Translations under genes and position numbers: made by a program | Notes under the pieces: generated by a model | Told to the model about the DNA's origin: nothing | Databases searched by the model: none | What the model saw: only the letters and a program-made list of their open reading frames with translations | In this document: positions 5,651 to 8,501 of the stretch, in pieces | Layout: the number at the start of each line of letters is the position of its first letter | Numbering within the stretch: position 1 is the first letter of the stretch | Origin: Micavibrio aeruginosavorus | GTDB lineage: Bacteria > Pseudomonadota > Alphaproteobacteria > Micavibrionales > Micavibrionaceae | Assembly: GCA_003241285.1 (NCBI GenBank) | Contig: QFOT01000096.1 | Location: forward strand, 1 to 8,501 | Length of the DNA: 8,501 nt | Reading direction: 5' to 3'

Positions 5651-6710
5651 TCAATAAAGCGGTAAATCGCTTTGGATACATCGTCATGACAGCATGACCA
5701 ATCCATAAACTTACCCATGCCCAACCAAGAACAGGCTCTTCAATGCCTGCCTGCAATCCAAGATAACCTATGCCGCCTAAAATAGCCGACCAGGTTAAAA
5801 TGATAATCGTCGTCTGCGCAGGAGAAAATCCAGCATCTAAAAAATGATGGTGGAAATGACGGCGGTCCGGTTCGAACGGATGCTTGCCTTCACTCAACCT
5901 GGCGACCAGCAACCCGAACGCATCGACGATCGGCAAAGCGATAATCCATGCCACCGACACGGGCGGAATGATTGCAATCGGCTGCTGACTTAAATGAATG
6001 CAGTACCACGCAATCGTCAGACCTAGAGCCATGGACCCAGCATCACCAAGGAAAATAGCAGCTTTACGGCGCAGGGGGTTTCTCATGTTATAGACAAGAA
6101 ATCCAAGAATAGCGCCACATAGCAAACCCAACGATAAGAAAACTTCCCATTCTCCCGCCACAAAACAGGCAATCAGGAGCCAGCAAAAAATAATCAGGCA
6201 ATTGCCACCCGCAAGCCCGTCCACACCATCCATCATATTGATTGCGTTGATAATATAGACAACACAGGCAACGGAAAACGGGACAACCGCCCAGCCAAGC
6301 CCCATATTGCCAAAACCAAGAAGATCGCCGAGCGTTGCCAGTTGCGTATGACCGGGGATGACTAGAATAAAGGCTGACAGAAAATGAATGGCGAATTTAA
6401 GTTTTGCATTGACCCCACGTTTATCATCGATAACGCCCGTGACCAAAATCATGGCAAGTGCCAGGAAATATGCCCAGCTATTCTCGAAAGGCGGGGCTAT
6501 AAAGATCGATAAAAATCCGAAAACAGCGAAGATTGCAATTCCACCGCCATATGGCGTTACTTTCTCATGCTGTTTGCGTCCGCCCGGACGATCCACAAAA
6601 TCGACCTTCAGCGAATATTTGCGCACAAAGGGTACTGCCACAATGCTCAGGATAAAAGAGAGCAATGGCAGGGCAAGCAAAACCAGAATTGGCGGCATTT
6701 CAAATATCAT
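5631..6710 (-). CDS. Polyprenyl-phosphate N-acetylhexosamine-1-phosphate transferase (WecA/WbpL/MraY superfamily)
   Basis: A 359-residue polytopic inner-membrane enzyme, about the length of E. coli WecA. It moves a sugar-1-phosphate from a UDP-amino sugar to undecaprenyl phosphate, the first step of many O-antigens and other glycans. About ten or eleven hydrophobic segments are visible. Family motifs occur in order: RPGGRKQHEK with TPYGGGIAI (41-60), the magnesium-binding pair Asp95-Asp96 in GVIDDKRG, NAINMMDGVDGLAGG (155-169), FLGDAGSMALG (220-230, Asp223) and the cytoplasmic His motif DRRHFHHHFLDAGFS (282-296). The separate UDP-MurNAc-pentapeptide signature of true MraY is not evident and the neighbours are glycan genes, so a WecA/WbpL role is preferred; the sugar is unknown. 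The ATG at 6710 has no good ribosome site; an in-frame ATG four codons later is possible. It follows mnmC by 36 bases, so may be read through from it. Confidence 0.94.
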   Translation of the reverse strand: MIFEMPPILVLLALPLLSFILSIVAVPFVRKYSLKVDFVDRPGGRKQHEKVTPYGGGIAIFAVFGFLSIFIAPPFENSWAYFLALAMILVTGVIDDKRGVNAKLKFAIHFLSAFILVIPGHTQLATLGDLLGFGNMGLGWAVVPFSVACVVYIINAINMMDGVDGLAGGNCLIIFCWLLIACFVAGEWEVFLSLGLLCGAILGFLVYNMRNPLRRKAAIFLGDAGSMALGLTIAWYCIHLSQQPIAIIPPVSVAWIIALPIVDAFGLLVARLSEGKHPFEPDRRHFHHHFLDAGFSPAQTTIIILTWSAILGGIGYLGLQAGIEEPVLGWAWVSLWIGHAVMTMYPKRFTALLTKTRSL

Positions 6711-6746
6711 TCCGGTAGAATTGATAAAATAATTACGCCTTGAAGT

Positions 6747-8501
6747 CTATTTCTTTGCAGCGCGTTCGGCAAAGCGCTGTGGGGATAACTCTTTCGCTAC
6801 TAATTTAGGCATTGGACAAGCCCGCCCCATCATATCCGCAGCGATAATCTCCGCCGCCATTACCGAACTTATCAGCCCATGGGATCCATGCGCCGCCGAG
6901 ATATAGAGATTATCATAATCCTCCAACCTTCCCACTACAGGAAAGCGGTCTTTAGACGCGACACGAAATGAAGCCCTCGCCCCCGTGATCTTCATTTCAT
7001 TTGCAAGGGACGGAACATGAACTTCCAGATTTTCAATGATGTCGCCGTTATCTTCATCCCGAATATTCTCGTCCTTGAGCCAAGGCTGGAATGTTGCCCC
7101 TATTGCATGGACATCGTTTTCTGCTGGAGAACAATATCCGCCATAACAAATATTGGCTTTGATTTTTTTTGTTACATCTGTTGCCCTGGCGATAGCCAGT
7201 TGCCCTCGCACCGTCGATAACGGCAGTTGCGCCGTTTCAGGAAAGTTAAGAACCCCTGCGCCGCACGCCAGCACCACCGCATCGTATGTCCGCTCGTTGA
7301 CTTGCCACGCTTCGCCAGATCTTATCAGCTTTTCTACTTTTTCATTTTGTATAGAAACATGTTTTGAGAGCTCGCCGCATAAAGCTGCTGGATCGACGAA
7401 ACCGGCATCGGGCAAATAAGTTGCTTTGCACGTCACCTTAATCCCGGCTATCTCTGAAGCTTCATCACTTTCAAGCATACTAATATGATCTCTATGCCAG
7501 CCGCAATTCTCCGCCATACCCGTCAGGCGCTTTCCTTTTTCGCTATCAGTGACAAGATGAAGACTGCCGCAAGACTTATATCCTATATTCTCCAGCTTTT
7601 TGAACTGACGAATAGCACACGAATATGCGGACGCATAGAAATCCGAAACGAAACTCTGCTGGCTGGTGAAACGTGGATTGAATAGCCCGCGCGGATTGCC
7701 GGAGGCACCTGCTGCAATGTTTTGTTCTTCATATAGATCGACAGTAAACCCCTCATTATGAAGTCGCGCCGCTATATTCGTTCCGGCCAGACCGCCGCCG
7801 ATCACCGCCACCGACTTCACTTTTTTCTTTTCCGGCTTTTGGTGATCCGATACGAAATGTCCGTAGATCATATCGCGCTTCCTGCCATAACCCCGCGTTT
7901 TGGCAACGAAAAAATTCTGATCCCGCAGGCCTCTTTTAACCAGCCCGGCTGCCGTGAAGCTGGCAAAGGTTGTGCCGTCATAGCTGTTTTCAGCCATGGC
8001 TTTGAAGACGGTTTCACTCCACATTTCGGGATTTTTGGCAGGCGCGAAGCCGTCCAGAAACCACGCATCGACATAAGCCTCCAATTCCGGCAAGGCTCGG
8101 TTTACATCATCGAAAACCAGCAATAATGAAATATCATCGCTGATGCGGATAGGATGCCAGCCGGAAATACGCAGCGGGTAATTCGCCAGCATCATTTCAA
8201 GCTTGTCACCAATCTCTTTTTTCCATCGCGAAAGAGCTGTTCTGATCTGCTCGGGCGTCAGCGGAAACTTCTCGAATGAGATATAGGTCAAGTGCTGGCC
8301 GGTCTTGGCCGTCTTTTCCCAGGCAAGCCAGGTCGCCAGGAAATTCAGCCCCGTGCCAAAACCGGTTTCAGCAATGGTAAATTCCGCTTTATCCTGCCAA
8401 CGCTCAGGCAATTTATTGCCTTTGAGAAAAACATGGTCGCCCTCGTCAAGCCCGTCTTCCTCACAAAAATAGATATCTTTATAGGTGTCAGAATAGATCT
8501 G
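6747..8501 (-). CDS. mnmC: Bifunctional tRNA mnm5s2U34 biosynthesis protein MnmC (5' end outside window)
   Basis: The frame stays open to the window edge, so the gene is cut at its 5' end; 584 residues are visible. By comparison with E. coli MnmC only about 20 N-terminal residues are missing. The N-terminal MnmD-type methyltransferase part starts DIYFCEEDGLDEG and has the SAM loop ETGFGTGLNF (visible residues about 45-54) and the signature DAWFLDGFAPAKNPEMW (about 146-162). After a short Lys-rich linker comes the FAD-dependent oxidoreductase part with the Rossmann motif AVIGGGLAG (about 232-240) and the family stretch AAGASGNPRGLFNPRF. The FAD part removes the carboxymethyl group of cmnm5(s2)U34 to give nm5(s2)U34, and the methyltransferase adds a methyl to give mnm5(s2)U34. 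Both domains look complete. The TTG at 8411 is not the start, because clear family sequence lies upstream. It is not functionally related to the downstream transferase gene, although they share strand and spacing. Confidence 0.96.
   Translation of the reverse strand, partial: QIYSDTYKDIYFCEEDGLDEGDHVFLKGNKLPERWQDKAEFTIAETGFGTGLNFLATWLAWEKTAKTGQHLTYISFEKFPLTPEQIRTALSRWKKEIGDKLEMMLANYPLRISGWHPIRISDDISLLLVFDDVNRALPELEAYVDAWFLDGFAPAKNPEMWSETVFKAMAENSYDGTTFASFTAAGLVKRGLRDQNFFVAKTRGYGRKRDMIYGHFVSDHQKPEKKKVKSVAVIGGGLAGTNIAARLHNEGFTVDLYEEQNIAAGASGNPRGLFNPRFTSQQSFVSDFYASAYSCAIRQFKKLENIGYKSCGSLHLVTDSEKGKRLTGMAENCGWHRDHISMLESDEASEIAGIKVTCKATYLPDAGFVDPAALCGELSKHVSIQNEKVEKLIRSGEAWQVNERTYDAVVLACGAGVLNFPETAQLPLSTVRGQLAIARATDVTKKIKANICYGGYCSPAENDVHAIGATFQPWLKDENIRDEDNGDIIENLEVHVPSLANEMKITGARASFRVASKDRFPVVGRLEDYDNLYISAAHGSHGLISSVMAAEIIAADMMGRACPMPKLVAKELSPQRFAERAAKK

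Noticed and set aside
5656..5673. Inverted repeat AAAGCG / CGCTTT as a terminator for the epimerase/reductase gene
   Set aside because: The stem is only six bases, no T tract follows, and it lies inside the coding region of the opposing transferase. It is mentioned as a candidate in a finding but not called as a terminator.
6747..8411. MnmC starting at the TTG at 8411
   Set aside because: The frame continues to the window edge and the 30 upstream residues match the conserved N-terminal region of the family, so the gene is simply cut off.

Overview
The window reads as an ordinary chromosomal segment of a Gram-negative bacterium, most likely a proteobacterium. The evidence is a periplasmic signal peptide, a lipoprotein with an AMIN-like domain, a fused MnmC, and TrhO. 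An alphaproteobacterium is my best guess from general resemblance, but nothing here proves the class. Base composition looks balanced by eye (not counted). Coding density is very high: eight protein genes fill nearly everything, and the longest gap is under 90 bases. I saw no RNA genes, insertion sequences, phage genes or CRISPR arrays.

Layout. Positions 1-1005 (+) hold the C-terminal two thirds of a haem catalase that begins outside the window, closed by a strong intrinsic terminator. A compact promoter follows directly and drives trhO (1093-1998, +), a rhodanese-type tRNA U34 hydroxylase whose message looks leaderless. A hairpin at 2003-2024 separates trhO from a minus-strand group that, in transcription order, is a GT4 glycosyltransferase (4625-3507), an AMIN-like lipoprotein (3473-2628) and a periplasmic four-EF-hand protein (2549-2034). 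Diverging from the glycosyltransferase across 62 bases is a plus-strand NAD-dependent sugar epimerase/reductase (4688-5650). Its 3' end overlaps by 20 bases, tail to tail, a WecA/WbpL-type polyprenyl-phosphate sugar-1-phosphate transferase (6710-5631, -). Upstream of that transferase on the same strand is mnmC (8501-6747, 5' end missing), a two-domain tRNA wobble-uridine enzyme.

How the genes fit together. The middle of the window is a small glycan locus: a membrane enzyme that puts the first sugar phosphate on a polyprenyl carrier, an SDR enzyme that could make or finish the nucleotide sugar, and a GT4 enzyme that extends it. The lipoprotein and the calcium-binding protein are probably envelope proteins co-transcribed with the glycosyltransferase. 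The flanks carry housekeeping genes: peroxide defence (catalase) and two enzymes acting on tRNA position U34 (TrhO and MnmC). I did not find a clear new defence or mobile system. The least explained part is the glycosyltransferase / AMIN lipoprotein / EF-hand group.
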